Assembly (NCBI GenBank): GCA_028280345.1
Contig: JANQLY010000015.1
Span: 1 to 64,000, forward strand
DNA length: 64,000 nucleotides
Source: Pseudomonadales bacterium
GTDB taxonomy: Bacteria > Pseudomonadota > Gammaproteobacteria > Pseudomonadales > UBA7239
Direction of reading: 5' to 3'
Position 1 is the first letter of the stretch, and the number at the start of each line of letters is the position of its first letter. Below are positions 35,290-45,200 of the stretch, piece after piece. Under the pieces are notes generated by a model that did no database searches, was not told the origin of the DNA, and saw only the letters and a list, made by a program, of their open reading frames with translations. A program made the position numbers and the translations under genes.

Positions 35290-35420
35290 TTCTCTAACGG
35301 GATGTTTGGCTGGATATTGACCAGACATCTTGATTGAATTCCAATCCAGTCTTTGCCAAATCACAATGCTTTTGTGTGTATAGTCACGCCTTCTTTTAAT
35401 TGCTATCAGGGGGGAGTGAC

Positions 35421-35729
35421 ATGGCGCTAAGGAAATCAACAAAGCAACAGGCAAAGAAAAAAGTAGTAAAAAAGATTGCTGCAAAAAAGGTTATAAAAAA
35501 GAAAGCAGCAAAGAAAGCCGAACGCGATATTGAAAAAGCCTATACCACTAAGGCTTTTGCTAATAAATTACGCCGTCTTGCCGATGCCCTGGAAAATGGC
35601 AAACGTTTTCAGTTGCAGGTTGCCGGTGAAAGAGTCTCTGTACCGGCAAGTGCCACTTTTAATATTGAGCACGAGCGTGAAGGCAGCGAGGAAGAAATCG
35701 AATTTCAAGTCAAGTGGATTAATAATTAA
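35421..35729 (+). CDS. Amphi-Trp domain protein with Lys-rich N terminus
   Basis: 102 residues from the ATG at 35421, preceded by GGGGGAG; an upstream in-frame start at 35400 would include that site. Residues 1-33 are dominated by Lys and Ala (KSTKQQAKKKVVKKIAAKK). The remainder, AFANKLRRLADALENGKRFQ to EIEFQVKW, matches the amphi-Trp domain, a small beta-strand module of unknown function often found as a stand-alone protein. The basic tail suggests nucleic acid or membrane contact, but that is inference. Confidence 0.75.
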   Translation: MALRKSTKQQAKKKVVKKIAAKKVIKKKAAKKAERDIEKAYTTKAFANKLRRLADALENGKRFQLQVAGERVSVPASATFNIEHEREGSEEEIEFQVKWINN

Positions 35730-35750
35730 CGCACGCTTCATGGCTTGAAG

Positions 35751-37376
35751 CTAGTCTGTGGTTAAAGAGATACCTCGATAGTCTGAGTCGATGGGAAGGG
35801 TTTCGTTTCCGGTCTGTAACCTGTTGTCGAGTGGAAACATATCAAACCCGTCTACTGTTCCATCACTATCTGAATCTGAGCTCACAGGATTGAAGCCATA
35901 GGTGAGTTCTATATCATCGTTAATGCCGTCAATATCTGTATCAATACTTGCCGCATTGGTTGCGAGAGATGATTCCTGATTATTACTTAAACCGTCACCG
36001 TCGATATCAAGATCAAGATGGTTTGGGGTGAAGTCACCATCCAGATCGTTAAATAAATCTCTTGCGAGAATGATGCGGCTGTAACTTGTGGAGCCATTAG
36101 CGCCGACAAGAATATCCGGGTAGCCATCTGCATCAATATCCCCCGCTGCGCTAACAACCGTTGTATTAATAGATAGGTCTTCGTTAAAGAAACGGTATAG
36201 CGGTGCGCCATTGTAGCCACTATAAACTTTCACAAATGGTTTGTCAGAAATACTTTTTCCAATAACAATATCATCATAGCCATCACTATCAATATCACCT
36301 ATAAAATCAATTGAAGTGGCAAAGCGCTCCCCATATTGCTCAGCACGAATTATATAGGCGATAGATGCATCAATACCGCTATACACATAGAAGCGGCCTA
36401 ATTGAGAGTTAGGCTGACCAAAATATGGGTCGCCGATAATGAAATCCGGGTAGTTGTCACCATTGATATCGCCATTGGCTGCGATAATAGCTGTGGTGGA
36501 ACTGCCATCTTCGGGGATTATTTCATAAAGAAGGCTGGCATCAATTCCGCTATAAATGCGAACTATATAGCGATGCGGCGGGCTGTAAGGGTGGAAATCA
36601 CCGACTATAAAATCATCGTAACCATCCTGATTTATGTCTCCCGCCCCTGTCACTGAATTGCCATAGTAAGCGCTGTTGTCATTGGCAGAAATCTTGTAAA
36701 TCTGATTGCCACTCAAACCATCGAAAACCTTGATGTAACCTGGTATTTGAATCCTCCAGTCAAAAGTAACGCCGATAATGATGTCATCATAGCCATCGGC
36801 ATTGATATCTCCTGCATTGTTGACTGAATGACCAAAAAAATCCCTTTCTTGTTCACCATAGAACGCCATTAATTCAGAGCCATCTGCACCACTGTAGAGA
36901 ATGGCTTTGCCTGCGAGATAGGCAACTGTGCTGTCCCAACTGGCGCCGATAATAAAATCGGCATAGCCATCTTTGTTGATATCTCCTGCGGCCGCAGCGG
37001 AGGCGCCAAAGTGATCAGATGAGCCTTCCGGGTTCTCGCCATAAAGCGTATATAGAGTAGATGCATCATAACCGCTAATCACTTTGGCAGATGAGGCGCC
37101 ACCATATAAATTTAGCTCGGCTGTGATAATAAAATCATCATACCCATCAGCATTGATATCTCCGAGCTCATTTATTACTGTGCCAAATGAAGAGCCATTT
37201 AGTGAATCTAAAGTACGCCACCAATAGGGTCTTTCATCAGGGTCGTTAATGTCTGTGCCTGCAAGTATTTCTTCACTATCAATGCTGCCATCGCTATCAG
37301 TATCTGTTGCATGGGAAAAACTTGCCAGGCTGATGGCGAGAAAAAAAGCAGGAACATTGGATAGTCTGACCATCAT
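35751..37376 (-). CDS. FG-GAP repeat surface protein
   Basis: About 541 residues from the ATG pair at 37376/37373, with a signal peptide (LAISLASFSHA/TDTD). Directly after it, DTDSDGSIDSEEILAGTDIND is an EF-hand or TSP3-like calcium site. Seven FG-GAP repeats follow (ELGDINADGYDDFIITA, AAGDINKDGYADFIIGA, NAGDINADGYDDIIIGV and so on), forming an integrin-alpha-like propeller that binds calcium through the DxNxDG loops. TSP3-like repeats (DLDIDGDGLSNNQESSL) end the protein, with tail SDYRGISL. It diverges from the large protein at 37576 and shares its layout. A role in adhesion is likely. Confidence 0.85.
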   Translation of the reverse strand: MMVRLSNVPAFFLAISLASFSHATDTDSDGSIDSEEILAGTDINDPDERPYWWRTLDSLNGSSFGTVINELGDINADGYDDFIITAELNLYGGASSAKVISGYDASTLYTLYGENPEGSSDHFGASAAAAGDINKDGYADFIIGASWDSTVAYLAGKAILYSGADGSELMAFYGEQERDFFGHSVNNAGDINADGYDDIIIGVTFDWRIQIPGYIKVFDGLSGNQIYKISANDNSAYYGNSVTGAGDINQDGYDDFIVGDFHPYSPPHRYIVRIYSGIDASLLYEIIPEDGSSTTAIIAANGDINGDNYPDFIIGDPYFGQPNSQLGRFYVYSGIDASIAYIIRAEQYGERFATSIDFIGDIDSDGYDDIVIGKSISDKPFVKVYSGYNGAPLYRFFNEDLSINTTVVSAAGDIDADGYPDILVGANGSTSYSRIILARDLFNDLDGDFTPNHLDLDIDGDGLSNNQESSLATNAASIDTDIDGINDDIELTYGFNPVSSDSDSDGTVDGFDMFPLDNRLQTGNETLPIDSDYRGISLTTD

Positions 37377-37575
37377 GGCTTTTCTGTACCTCAATGTTGC
37401 TGTTTGTTATTTATGCCAGAACCGGGACATTATACCTGCTTTCAATTATCCTGCAAACAGAAATAATGGATTTTTGTTTAAAAATCAATGGCTTACAGGA
37501 TTTTCAGGCCTGTTTTTCAATAGGGCTTTAAGGGTTTATACTAGTCTGCAATAACTAGAAACAGAAAACCCGAAA

Positions 37576-40500
37576 ATGACTGGACTTTCATATCACAGGG
37601 ATAACCCTTCAGGCTTTTCTACACTTAAAGGCTTCACAAAATGCTGTGCGATGATGTGCCTGTTGCTGGCCTGCCAGTATGTATGGGCAGGAGATAGAGA
37701 TGGTGATGGTGTTGAAGATGCTGCGGATAACTGTTGGTTGCAGTCTAATGCTGGACAGGTGGATCATGATGGTGATGGCATTGGCACGGCCTGTGATTCG
37801 GATAGTGATAATGACGGCATGCCGGATGCCTGGGAAGCGAGCTACGGTTTTGATCAGATTGATCCGGTAGATGCAAGCCTGGATGCCGATAGTGACGGCG
37901 CGACAAATTTGCAGGAATACCTGGCTGGAACTGATCCATTGCTCGCGGAGGATGCGGATAGCGATGGTGTTACGGATGCGCTGGATAACTGCCCGAATAA
38001 AAGTAATGCCGGTCAGGTAGATCATGATAATGATGGTATCGGTAGTTCTTGTGATCCCGACCCGTATGTAGCGTTGGATACCGACAGTGATGGCATCACG
38101 GATATACTGGATAACTGTCCTGCCAAGAGTAATGCCGGTCAGGTAGATCATGACAATGATGGTATCGGTACTTCCTGTGATACGGATGATGATAACGATG
38201 GTATGCCTGACGATTGGGAGAATTCCTGGGGGCTAAACCCGTTTGATGCAACTGACGCATTGCTCGACCCCGATAACGATAACCTGATACATGTGCACGA
38301 ATATCTGACTGGGACCAATCCGTTTGATCGTGATACTGACCACGATGGTTTGTTTGATGATGTGGATGCTAATCCATTGATTGCGGATTTAGTGTCGGTG
38401 ACATTCTATGGCAATAATGGTGATTATCTGGGAGCGGGTGTAAGTAGTGCCGGGGATACCAATATGGATGGTTACGATGATTTTGCCATCAGTGCCCCAT
38501 ATTATACCGAGGTGGGAGTTGGGGCAGTTGGGGGCGTGACTATATATAGTGGTGCTGATAATACTGTGCTGTATCAGTTTTATGGCCCAACAGCCAGTTC
38601 CAATTTGGGGGAAGGAGGGATTAGCCACGCCGGTGATATTAATGGCGATGGTGTTCCTGATCTGATTGTCGGCGCCAGTAATATAGAAGGCGATCAACAA
38701 GGAGATGCACTGGTGTTCAGCGGTGATGATGGTAGCCAGTTGTATCACTTTCCCGGTACAAATATTGGGGATGGGGCGAATAAAGTCAGTGGTGCCGGTG
38801 ATGTTAACGGTGACGGTTATGCAGATTTTATTGTTGGTGCGCGTGCTTCGGATGAAAATGGCACCAGGGCTGGCAGTGCGAGAGTCTATAGTGGTTATGA
38901 TGGCACTGTGTTGCATACTTTTCTCGGTGATAGTAGCTATGACGCATTTGGCTATGCGGTGAGCGGAGCAGGTGATGTTAACAATGATGGCTATAGCGAT
39001 GTCATTATTGGTGTCCCAGGGGATGATAATAATGGAAATGCCTCTGGCAGTGCCTGGGTCTTTAGTGGTCTGGATGGCACAGTGCTTTATACCTTTGAAG
39101 GTGAGAAAGCTAATACTGGTTTGGGGTATGCAGTCAGTGATCTCGGTGATGTGAATGGTGACGGTTATGATGATCTGCTGGTCGGTGTGCCAACAGATGA
39201 TGAAGGTTATATTGACCGGGGTAGTGTCAGTGTTTTTAGTGGTATCGACGGTAGCTTGCTTTACAAACACTATGGTGAGCTTGATCAGGATTTTTTTGGT
39301 AATAGTGTCAGCGGGATTGGTGATTTAAACGGTGATACTTATCCTGACTATATTGTAGGAGCCCGTGGCTATAATTTAAATACCAATCAGGTACTGAATG
39401 TCGGTAGTGTAAGCGTTTTTAGTGGTGTGGATGGTTCGTTATTGTTTACGTTAACTGGAAGTACCGCTTATGAAGAGTTTGGTCATGCTGTCAGTGGTGC
39501 CGGTGATGTTAATGGTGATGGACTGGATGATTTTATTGTGGGAGCGCCGTATTACGGCAGTGATAACCAGGGCCGTGCGACGGTATTCTTTGCGCCTTTT
39601 GTTGATGTCGACCTGGATGGTATGCCTGATGCCTGGGAGAATCGTTACGGCTTTGACCCGATGGTTGATGATAGTGCCAATGATGATGATGGCGATGGTT
39701 TGAGCAATCTGGAAGAATTTCGGCAAGGTCTGGATCCGTGGATGCCTGATGACATAGATGGAGACGGTGTTGGCGATGGTGATGATAACTGCCCGCTATT
39801 GGCAAATAGCGATCAGAGCGACGCAGACATGGATGGTTTGGGTGATGTGTGCGATAGCGATGACGATAACGATACGATGCCGGATGATTGGGAACTGGCT
39901 AATGGCTTGAACCCTTTGCTGGATGATGCAATGGCTAACCCGGATGGCGATACGTTTACCAATCTGCAGGAATATGTACAGGGAACTGACCCACAAGTAT
40001 TTGATGTAGATACCGATGGTGATGGTATTCCGGATGTTATCGATAGCGATGACGATAACGATACGATGCCAGATGATTGGGAGCTGGCTAATGGCTTGAA
40101 TCCATTGCTCGACGATGCGCTTGATGATCTGGATGGCGATACACTGACGAATTTGCAGGAATACCAACTCGGTTCCAATCCGAATAACAGTGATACCGAC
40201 AGTGATGGCATTGCCGATGCGGATGAAGCAGGTTATGGCACGGATATTCTCAATGCCGACACCGATCGCGATACGATTGTCGATGGTTGGGAAGTGCAAA
40301 TGGGCGATGATCCACTGGTGCCTCGCTATGGTTTTGAAATGGCGCACCGTGAATATATGTTTGATGATTTCTCGTTCTACAATTATCTGGGGCAGAGAGT
40401 CAGTTCCTCGCGTACCTGCATTAAAGACGATACACCTCTGGGCAAATGCTGGTCGAGTCAGCCTTATGCTATTACCTGGGAGTTTGGAGGTTTGCCAGAA

Positions 40501-43002
40501 GATGAGGTTATACAGCAAGCGATGATGATGGATGTGCCTGTGTATCCTGAAGTAGTAATAACGAGTGATAACGGTGGCTTTAATCACTACGGTGATATTG
40601 CTAATGGCGGTTATGTGGATGGAGAGTTTACTACTCAGTGTGATATTGCCGGAACAGCCTTACACTGTGATGTAATTGAGGTGCATCATCGCCGCTGTAT
40701 AAACTGTGGTGGCGCTGTGCCCAGTGTATTTATGCAGCCAGGTGTTATGAACAATACTCTGGATATAGATCTCTCGGATCGAGCGCTGCAGGTAGGCGCC
40801 AATGAGATGATGACCTGTGCGATTCTTGATGTGGTGCCGACACGTGTGCAATGTTGGGAAACGCCAATCGATTGGTCTGGTACTTATGTGAGTGCAAGCA
40901 ATAATGTGAATTACACCTTGCACGGTATCTCTGCGCGTAACTTGCCGATATACCCCGAGTTATTCTTTGATGCCGATAAAGACGGTTTGCCCAATGAGAT
41001 AGACCCGGATGATGATAACGATGGCTATAACGATAAGGACGATATGGCGCCGTTTAATCCGTTTGTGGTTGGCGATATCGATCTTGATAACGATGGTGAT
41101 ATAAATAGCATAGATATTGATGACGATAATGATGGTGTTGATGATGTGAGTGATGCATTTCCATTTGATCCCTTGCGTTCACTGGATGTAGATAATGATG
41201 GTATATCCGATAGCGAAGATAATTGTTTAAATACAGCAAACTTTCTGCAATCGGATTTTGATGGTGATGGCCAGGGTGACGCCTGTGATAACGATGCTGA
41301 TAATGATGGCATGGATGATGATCGCGATAACGATGGCATCCTCGACAATGTTGATACTGATAATGATAACGACGGGGTAGCTGATATTGATGATTTCTAT
41401 CCTTATGATAGTCAGCGTGCCTACGATTCAGACTACGACAATATCAGTAGTGTCAATGATCCGGATGATGATAGTGATGGTATGGACGATGCGTGGGAGT
41501 CAGCAGTTGGGCTAGATCCAACCGATTCAGATGATGCGCTTCTGGATACAGACGGTGATGGCAAGGCTAATCTCGATGAATTTTTTGCTGACACTGACCC
41601 GATGACTATGGATCAGCAACCCTGGTGGCGATATACCCTCCATGGAGAGTCTGCCGGGGATGATTTTGGTGAAGCGGTGGCAGGTGGTGCAGATGTCAAC
41701 AACGATGGCTATGATGATTTTATTATCGGAGTTCCCGACGATGATACGCAGGGCACTAATGCCGGAAAAGCAGTTGTGTTTAGTGGCGTTGGAGGCAATG
41801 TACTCTATGAGCTGTTTGGAGAAGGAGGTAACGATCAGCTTGGTGGTGCAGTTGCACTGGCGGATATTAATAATGATAACTATGCTGACGCACTGGTAGC
41901 GGCTCCCTTCAAGTACCTCAGCGATAACCGTGGCCGGATTTATGTTTACAGTGGTGAAAATGGTTCACTGTTATACCAGGTGGATAGTGATATTGACCTA
42001 GATGTGCTTGGGCTTACTTTATCAGAAGCTGGTGACGTCAATAACGATGGCTACATTGATTTTATTGCGGGAGCGCCGGGTTCCGATGTTAATTATCCGA
42101 GCAGTGGTAGTGCCCGGGTGTTCAGTGGTATTGATGGCGCCATACTCTATACCTTTCATGGTGTGGCAGCGGATGATGGTTTTGGTTATGCGGTAAGTGG
42201 TGCTGGTGATGTCAATGGTGATGGCTATAGTGACTTGCTTGTCGGTGCGAGAAATAATGATTTTGTCGCCGGTCAGGCGGGCAGTGCGAGTATCTTCAGT
42301 GGTCAGGATGGCTCTCTGCTACATGTGTTTTATGGTAATAATAGCGGTGATCTATTTGGATATTCCGTCAGTGATCTCGGTGATGTTAACGGCGATGGTT
42401 ACAGTGATGTGGTTGTCGGTGCGTTGTGGGAAGATGGGGCTTATCCTTCAGCTGGCAGTGCCCGGGTCATTAGTGGTAATAGCGGCAATGAACTCTATAC
42501 CGTTTATGGTCAGTTAGGTTCATCCGAGTATGCCACCTCCATCGACAAACTCGGTGATATTAACGGTGATGGCTATGCGGAGTTTATTGTCGGTGCACGA
42601 TCCGAACCACAGGGGGGCGCCGTGTATCTGTACAGCGGTCACGATGGTGAGTTGCTTTACAAACTGGTAGATGATGGTCCACAAGGTGGAGCCTTTGGTA
42701 TGGCAGTCAGTCAAATTGGCGATATTGATGGTGATGGTTTGACAGATTTTATTGTTGCTGACAGTTGGGATGACCTTGGTCAACCGAATAGCGGCTCTGT
42801 GACAGTTTATACGGCTGCGGGTCTACTCAACGACAGGGATGTGGATGGCTGGATCAATAGTGCTGACTGGGACGATGATAATGATGGGGTTGTGGATATT
42901 ATTGATAGTGACCCTCTGGATAATACCAATAGCACAGAATTAAAACTCGATTTGCAGAACGACTATCGTGGTTCGCAGCAATCGTCCAGTTTTGCCCCCT
43001 GA
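37576..43002 (+). CDS. Giant TSP3/FG-GAP calcium-binding surface protein
   Basis: 1808 residues. Signal sequence to about residue 38; both LLAC (lipobox-like) and VWA/GD (signal peptidase I) are possible sites. The order is: TSP3 repeats (about 39-270), FG-GAP propeller one (about 275-675), TSP3 repeats (about 675-905), a unique Cys-rich domain (about 915-1115, with RRCINCGG), TSP3 repeats (about 1120-1340), FG-GAP propeller two (about 1355-1750), a last TSP3 unit and the tail NDYRGSQQ. Many DxDxDG loops mean dozens of calcium sites. It is likely an adhesin. DNA repeats inside reflect these units, including 39853-39929/40042-40118 and copies offset by 126 bases near 38003. Confidence 0.85.
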   Translation: MTGLSYHRDNPSGFSTLKGFTKCCAMMCLLLACQYVWAGDRDGDGVEDAADNCWLQSNAGQVDHDGDGIGTACDSDSDNDGMPDAWEASYGFDQIDPVDASLDADSDGATNLQEYLAGTDPLLAEDADSDGVTDALDNCPNKSNAGQVDHDNDGIGSSCDPDPYVALDTDSDGITDILDNCPAKSNAGQVDHDNDGIGTSCDTDDDNDGMPDDWENSWGLNPFDATDALLDPDNDNLIHVHEYLTGTNPFDRDTDHDGLFDDVDANPLIADLVSVTFYGNNGDYLGAGVSSAGDTNMDGYDDFAISAPYYTEVGVGAVGGVTIYSGADNTVLYQFYGPTASSNLGEGGISHAGDINGDGVPDLIVGASNIEGDQQGDALVFSGDDGSQLYHFPGTNIGDGANKVSGAGDVNGDGYADFIVGARASDENGTRAGSARVYSGYDGTVLHTFLGDSSYDAFGYAVSGAGDVNNDGYSDVIIGVPGDDNNGNASGSAWVFSGLDGTVLYTFEGEKANTGLGYAVSDLGDVNGDGYDDLLVGVPTDDEGYIDRGSVSVFSGIDGSLLYKHYGELDQDFFGNSVSGIGDLNGDTYPDYIVGARGYNLNTNQVLNVGSVSVFSGVDGSLLFTLTGSTAYEEFGHAVSGAGDVNGDGLDDFIVGAPYYGSDNQGRATVFFAPFVDVDLDGMPDAWENRYGFDPMVDDSANDDDGDGLSNLEEFRQGLDPWMPDDIDGDGVGDGDDNCPLLANSDQSDADMDGLGDVCDSDDDNDTMPDDWELANGLNPLLDDAMANPDGDTFTNLQEYVQGTDPQVFDVDTDGDGIPDVIDSDDDNDTMPDDWELANGLNPLLDDALDDLDGDTLTNLQEYQLGSNPNNSDTDSDGIADADEAGYGTDILNADTDRDTIVDGWEVQMGDDPLVPRYGFEMAHREYMFDDFSFYNYLGQRVSSSRTCIKDDTPLGKCWSSQPYAITWEFGGLPEDEVIQQAMMMDVPVYPEVVITSDNGGFNHYGDIANGGYVDGEFTTQCDIAGTALHCDVIEVHHRRCINCGGAVPSVFMQPGVMNNTLDIDLSDRALQVGANEMMTCAILDVVPTRVQCWETPIDWSGTYVSASNNVNYTLHGISARNLPIYPELFFDADKDGLPNEIDPDDDNDGYNDKDDMAPFNPFVVGDIDLDNDGDINSIDIDDDNDGVDDVSDAFPFDPLRSLDVDNDGISDSEDNCLNTANFLQSDFDGDGQGDACDNDADNDGMDDDRDNDGILDNVDTDNDNDGVADIDDFYPYDSQRAYDSDYDNISSVNDPDDDSDGMDDAWESAVGLDPTDSDDALLDTDGDGKANLDEFFADTDPMTMDQQPWWRYTLHGESAGDDFGEAVAGGADVNNDGYDDFIIGVPDDDTQGTNAGKAVVFSGVGGNVLYELFGEGGNDQLGGAVALADINNDNYADALVAAPFKYLSDNRGRIYVYSGENGSLLYQVDSDIDLDVLGLTLSEAGDVNNDGYIDFIAGAPGSDVNYPSSGSARVFSGIDGAILYTFHGVAADDGFGYAVSGAGDVNGDGYSDLLVGARNNDFVAGQAGSASIFSGQDGSLLHVFYGNNSGDLFGYSVSDLGDVNGDGYSDVVVGALWEDGAYPSAGSARVISGNSGNELYTVYGQLGSSEYATSIDKLGDINGDGYAEFIVGARSEPQGGAVYLYSGHDGELLYKLVDDGPQGGAFGMAVSQIGDIDGDGLTDFIVADSWDDLGQPNSGSVTVYTAAGLLNDRDVDGWINSADWDDDNDGVVDIIDSDPLDNTNSTELKLDLQNDYRGSQQSSSFAP
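39853..40118 (+). repeat. 77-bp tandem coding repeat in the giant surface protein
   Basis: 39853-39929 and 40042-40118 differ at few third-codon positions and encode the same DSDDDNDTMPDDWELANGLN unit, 63 residues apart. A recent internal duplication by recombination is likely; in-frame expansion or contraction is possible. Confidence 0.8.
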
Positions 43003-43117
43003 GTCAGTCTTATTTACGAGACCCGGAGTCTCTTTGCGTTAATACGGTTTTCCATGCTAATCTGCCGCCACCCTTTATGGGTTAATGCAGCCTGAATGAC
43101 GTATATTATTTTAATAA

Positions 43118-45076
43118 ATGCCAAAATTATCAGCCGTTTTATTTTGTTGCTTGCTACTGGCAAGTTGTGGGGAACCAAAGCCGAGAATTGATTACAGCGG
43201 CCCGGTAGCTGGCTGGCCAGAATTTGGTAATACTGACGGTACCCGTTTTTCCCCGTTAACCCAGATTACTCCTGGCAATGTTGCTGCATTGGAACCAGCT
43301 TGGGAATATCACACCGGTGATTATGCAGGTGCCCGCGACGATGCGGGTCAAACCTCGTTTTCTGCCACGCCGATTCTTGATAACAATACCCTTTATTTTT
43401 GCTCGGGCCTGAGTCGCCTGTTTGCGGTTGATGCGGAAACCGGGCAGGAGCGTTGGGTCTATGATGCCGAGCCGGAACATGAAGCGATTGAGTGGACCAA
43501 AACCTGTCGGGGTGTAGCGCTATGGAAAAGTAGAGAAGGCCAAGGAGTCTGCAAGCGCCGTCTGTTTATGGGCACGCTGGATGGTGGACTTGTGTCTGTG
43601 GATGCGCAGACCGGCAAGGCCTGTGCTGATTTTGGCGAGAGCGGGCGTGTAGATATTACCGCCGGGCTTGGTGATGTTCGTCACAATGAGGTACGTATAA
43701 CGTCAGTGCCTGTAGTTTACGGTGATCTGGTGATTAGCGGTCATATGGTGGCGGACTTTTCTCGCGCCGATTCTCCGGGTGGCGTGATTCGCGGTTGGGA
43801 TGTGCGCAGTGGAGAATTGCGTTGGGCCTTTGATCCGGTGCCGCCGGGTACCAGGCCTTTGCCGGATAATCCTGACGGTTCGCCAAATTTTCATCGCGGT
43901 ACGGCCAATGCCTGGTCGATTTTGACAGTGGATCAGCAGCGCGGCATTGTCTATGTGCCGCTGGGTAGCGCGAATATCGATTATACGGGCGGACATAAAA
44001 AAGATATGCCGGTTGATGTAGATTACTACGCGAATTCACTTGTGGCACTAAATGCCCTGAGTGGTGAAGTGCTGTGGTCCTTTCAGGCCGTACACCACGA
44101 TCTGTGGGATTTTGATATGTCGGCACAACCCTCGCTAATCGAAGTGTGGAAAGAGGGTGAAGCAATACCTGCGGTTGCCCAGGCTACCAAGATGGGGCAT
44201 TTGTTTTTATTGCATCGCGAAACCGGAGAACCCCTGTATCCGGTAGAAGAGCGCCCGGTGCCACAGACTGATGTAGCGGGCGAATACACTTCGCCCACCC
44301 AGCCGTTCCCAACGTTTCCACCACCGCTACATCCTGGCAAACTGGAACCGGAAGATGCATGGGGCTTTACGTTTTACGATAAAGGTTACTGCCGCGACAA
44401 GCTGGCCACACACCGCAACGAAGGTATATTTACCCCGCCGAGTGAGCGCGGCAGTATCCACTATCCTGGTATGGCTGGCGGTTCCAACTGGGGTGGCGTG
44501 GCCTTTGATCCCGAGCGCCGCTGGCTCGTGCTCAATCAAAACGAGGTGGCGAGTGTGAAAACCGTGCTGCCTAAAAATCAGTTTCCCCATGGGGAAATAC
44601 CTGAGGAATTCTGGCCGATGGAAGGGACAGACTTTGCCGTGAAATTCGAGTTGTTGTTGTCCCCGTTTGGTGTGCCATGTTTTGAACCGCCCTGGGGTAC
44701 TCTGATGGCGGTAAGTCTGGATACAGGAGAGAAAGTCTGGGAAGTGCCGTTTGGTACAACCCGGGATATGGTACCTGGCTTATCCGTACTGCCATTTGGT
44801 CTTAATTATGGTCTGCCCAGTGCTGGTGGGCCCATCATTACTGCTTCCGGGCTGGTGTTTATTGGAGCGAGCCTCGACAACTATTTACGTGCCTACGATA
44901 TCGAAAGCGGTGAAGAATTATGGCGCGGGCGCTTGCCAGCGGGTGGGCAGGCCATCCCGATGACCTATCGCCTTGCTGCCGATGGCAAGCAGTATGTGGT
45001 AATCGCAGCAGGCGGCCACAGTGCCATGCACACCAAACTTGGTGATAGCCTGATTGCCTATGCTCTGCCTGATTAA
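43118..45076 (+). CDS. PQQ-dependent dehydrogenase lipoprotein
   Basis: 652 residues. A lipoprotein signal peptide ends in LLASC (Cys17). The mature part is the eight-bladed quinoprotein propeller of the membrane glucose dehydrogenase type: WPEFGNTDGTRFSPLTQI at the start, LFAVDAETGQERWVYDAE, YANSLVALNALSGEVLWSFQ, VHHDLWDFDMSAQPSLIEV and LRAYDIESGEELWRGRLP. The protein lacks the five-helix membrane anchor of Gcd. It would oxidise an alcohol or sugar in the periplasm with PQQ and pass electrons to quinone or a cytochrome. No PQQ synthesis genes and no cytochrome gene lie nearby. Substrate unknown. Confidence 0.88.
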   Translation: MPKLSAVLFCCLLLASCGEPKPRIDYSGPVAGWPEFGNTDGTRFSPLTQITPGNVAALEPAWEYHTGDYAGARDDAGQTSFSATPILDNNTLYFCSGLSRLFAVDAETGQERWVYDAEPEHEAIEWTKTCRGVALWKSREGQGVCKRRLFMGTLDGGLVSVDAQTGKACADFGESGRVDITAGLGDVRHNEVRITSVPVVYGDLVISGHMVADFSRADSPGGVIRGWDVRSGELRWAFDPVPPGTRPLPDNPDGSPNFHRGTANAWSILTVDQQRGIVYVPLGSANIDYTGGHKKDMPVDVDYYANSLVALNALSGEVLWSFQAVHHDLWDFDMSAQPSLIEVWKEGEAIPAVAQATKMGHLFLLHRETGEPLYPVEERPVPQTDVAGEYTSPTQPFPTFPPPLHPGKLEPEDAWGFTFYDKGYCRDKLATHRNEGIFTPPSERGSIHYPGMAGGSNWGGVAFDPERRWLVLNQNEVASVKTVLPKNQFPHGEIPEEFWPMEGTDFAVKFELLLSPFGVPCFEPPWGTLMAVSLDTGEKVWEVPFGTTRDMVPGLSVLPFGLNYGLPSAGGPIITASGLVFIGASLDNYLRAYDIESGEELWRGRLPAGGQAIPMTYRLAADGKQYVVIAAGGHSAMHTKLGDSLIAYALPD

Positions 45077-45160
45077 ATCCTGAGAGTGAATAAAACTGCT
45101 GTCTTAAGTCCTGTTCGCCTGTGTGTTTAATGGCCAGTGGACATTTGTAACGTCCTTATC

Positions 45161-45176
45161 TAAAGTAGCTACTTTA
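45161..45176. promoter_or_regulatory. Perfect 16-bp palindrome before the RND efflux genes
   Basis: TAAAGTAG/CTACTTTA is fully symmetric and lies 24 bases before the adaptor start codon, well placed for a repressor. No regulator gene is adjacent, so the binding protein must be encoded elsewhere. No other copy was seen in the window. Confidence 0.6.
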
Positions 45177-45200
45177 ACTTACCAGCATCAGGAATTGGGG

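Noticed and set aside
38389..39270. Long minus-strand frame (293 codons) rich in Ile and Thr
   Set aside because: It is antisense to the FG-GAP propeller of the giant protein; the composition comes from reverse-reading GAT/GGT codons. The same applies to the minus frame at 39796-40587.
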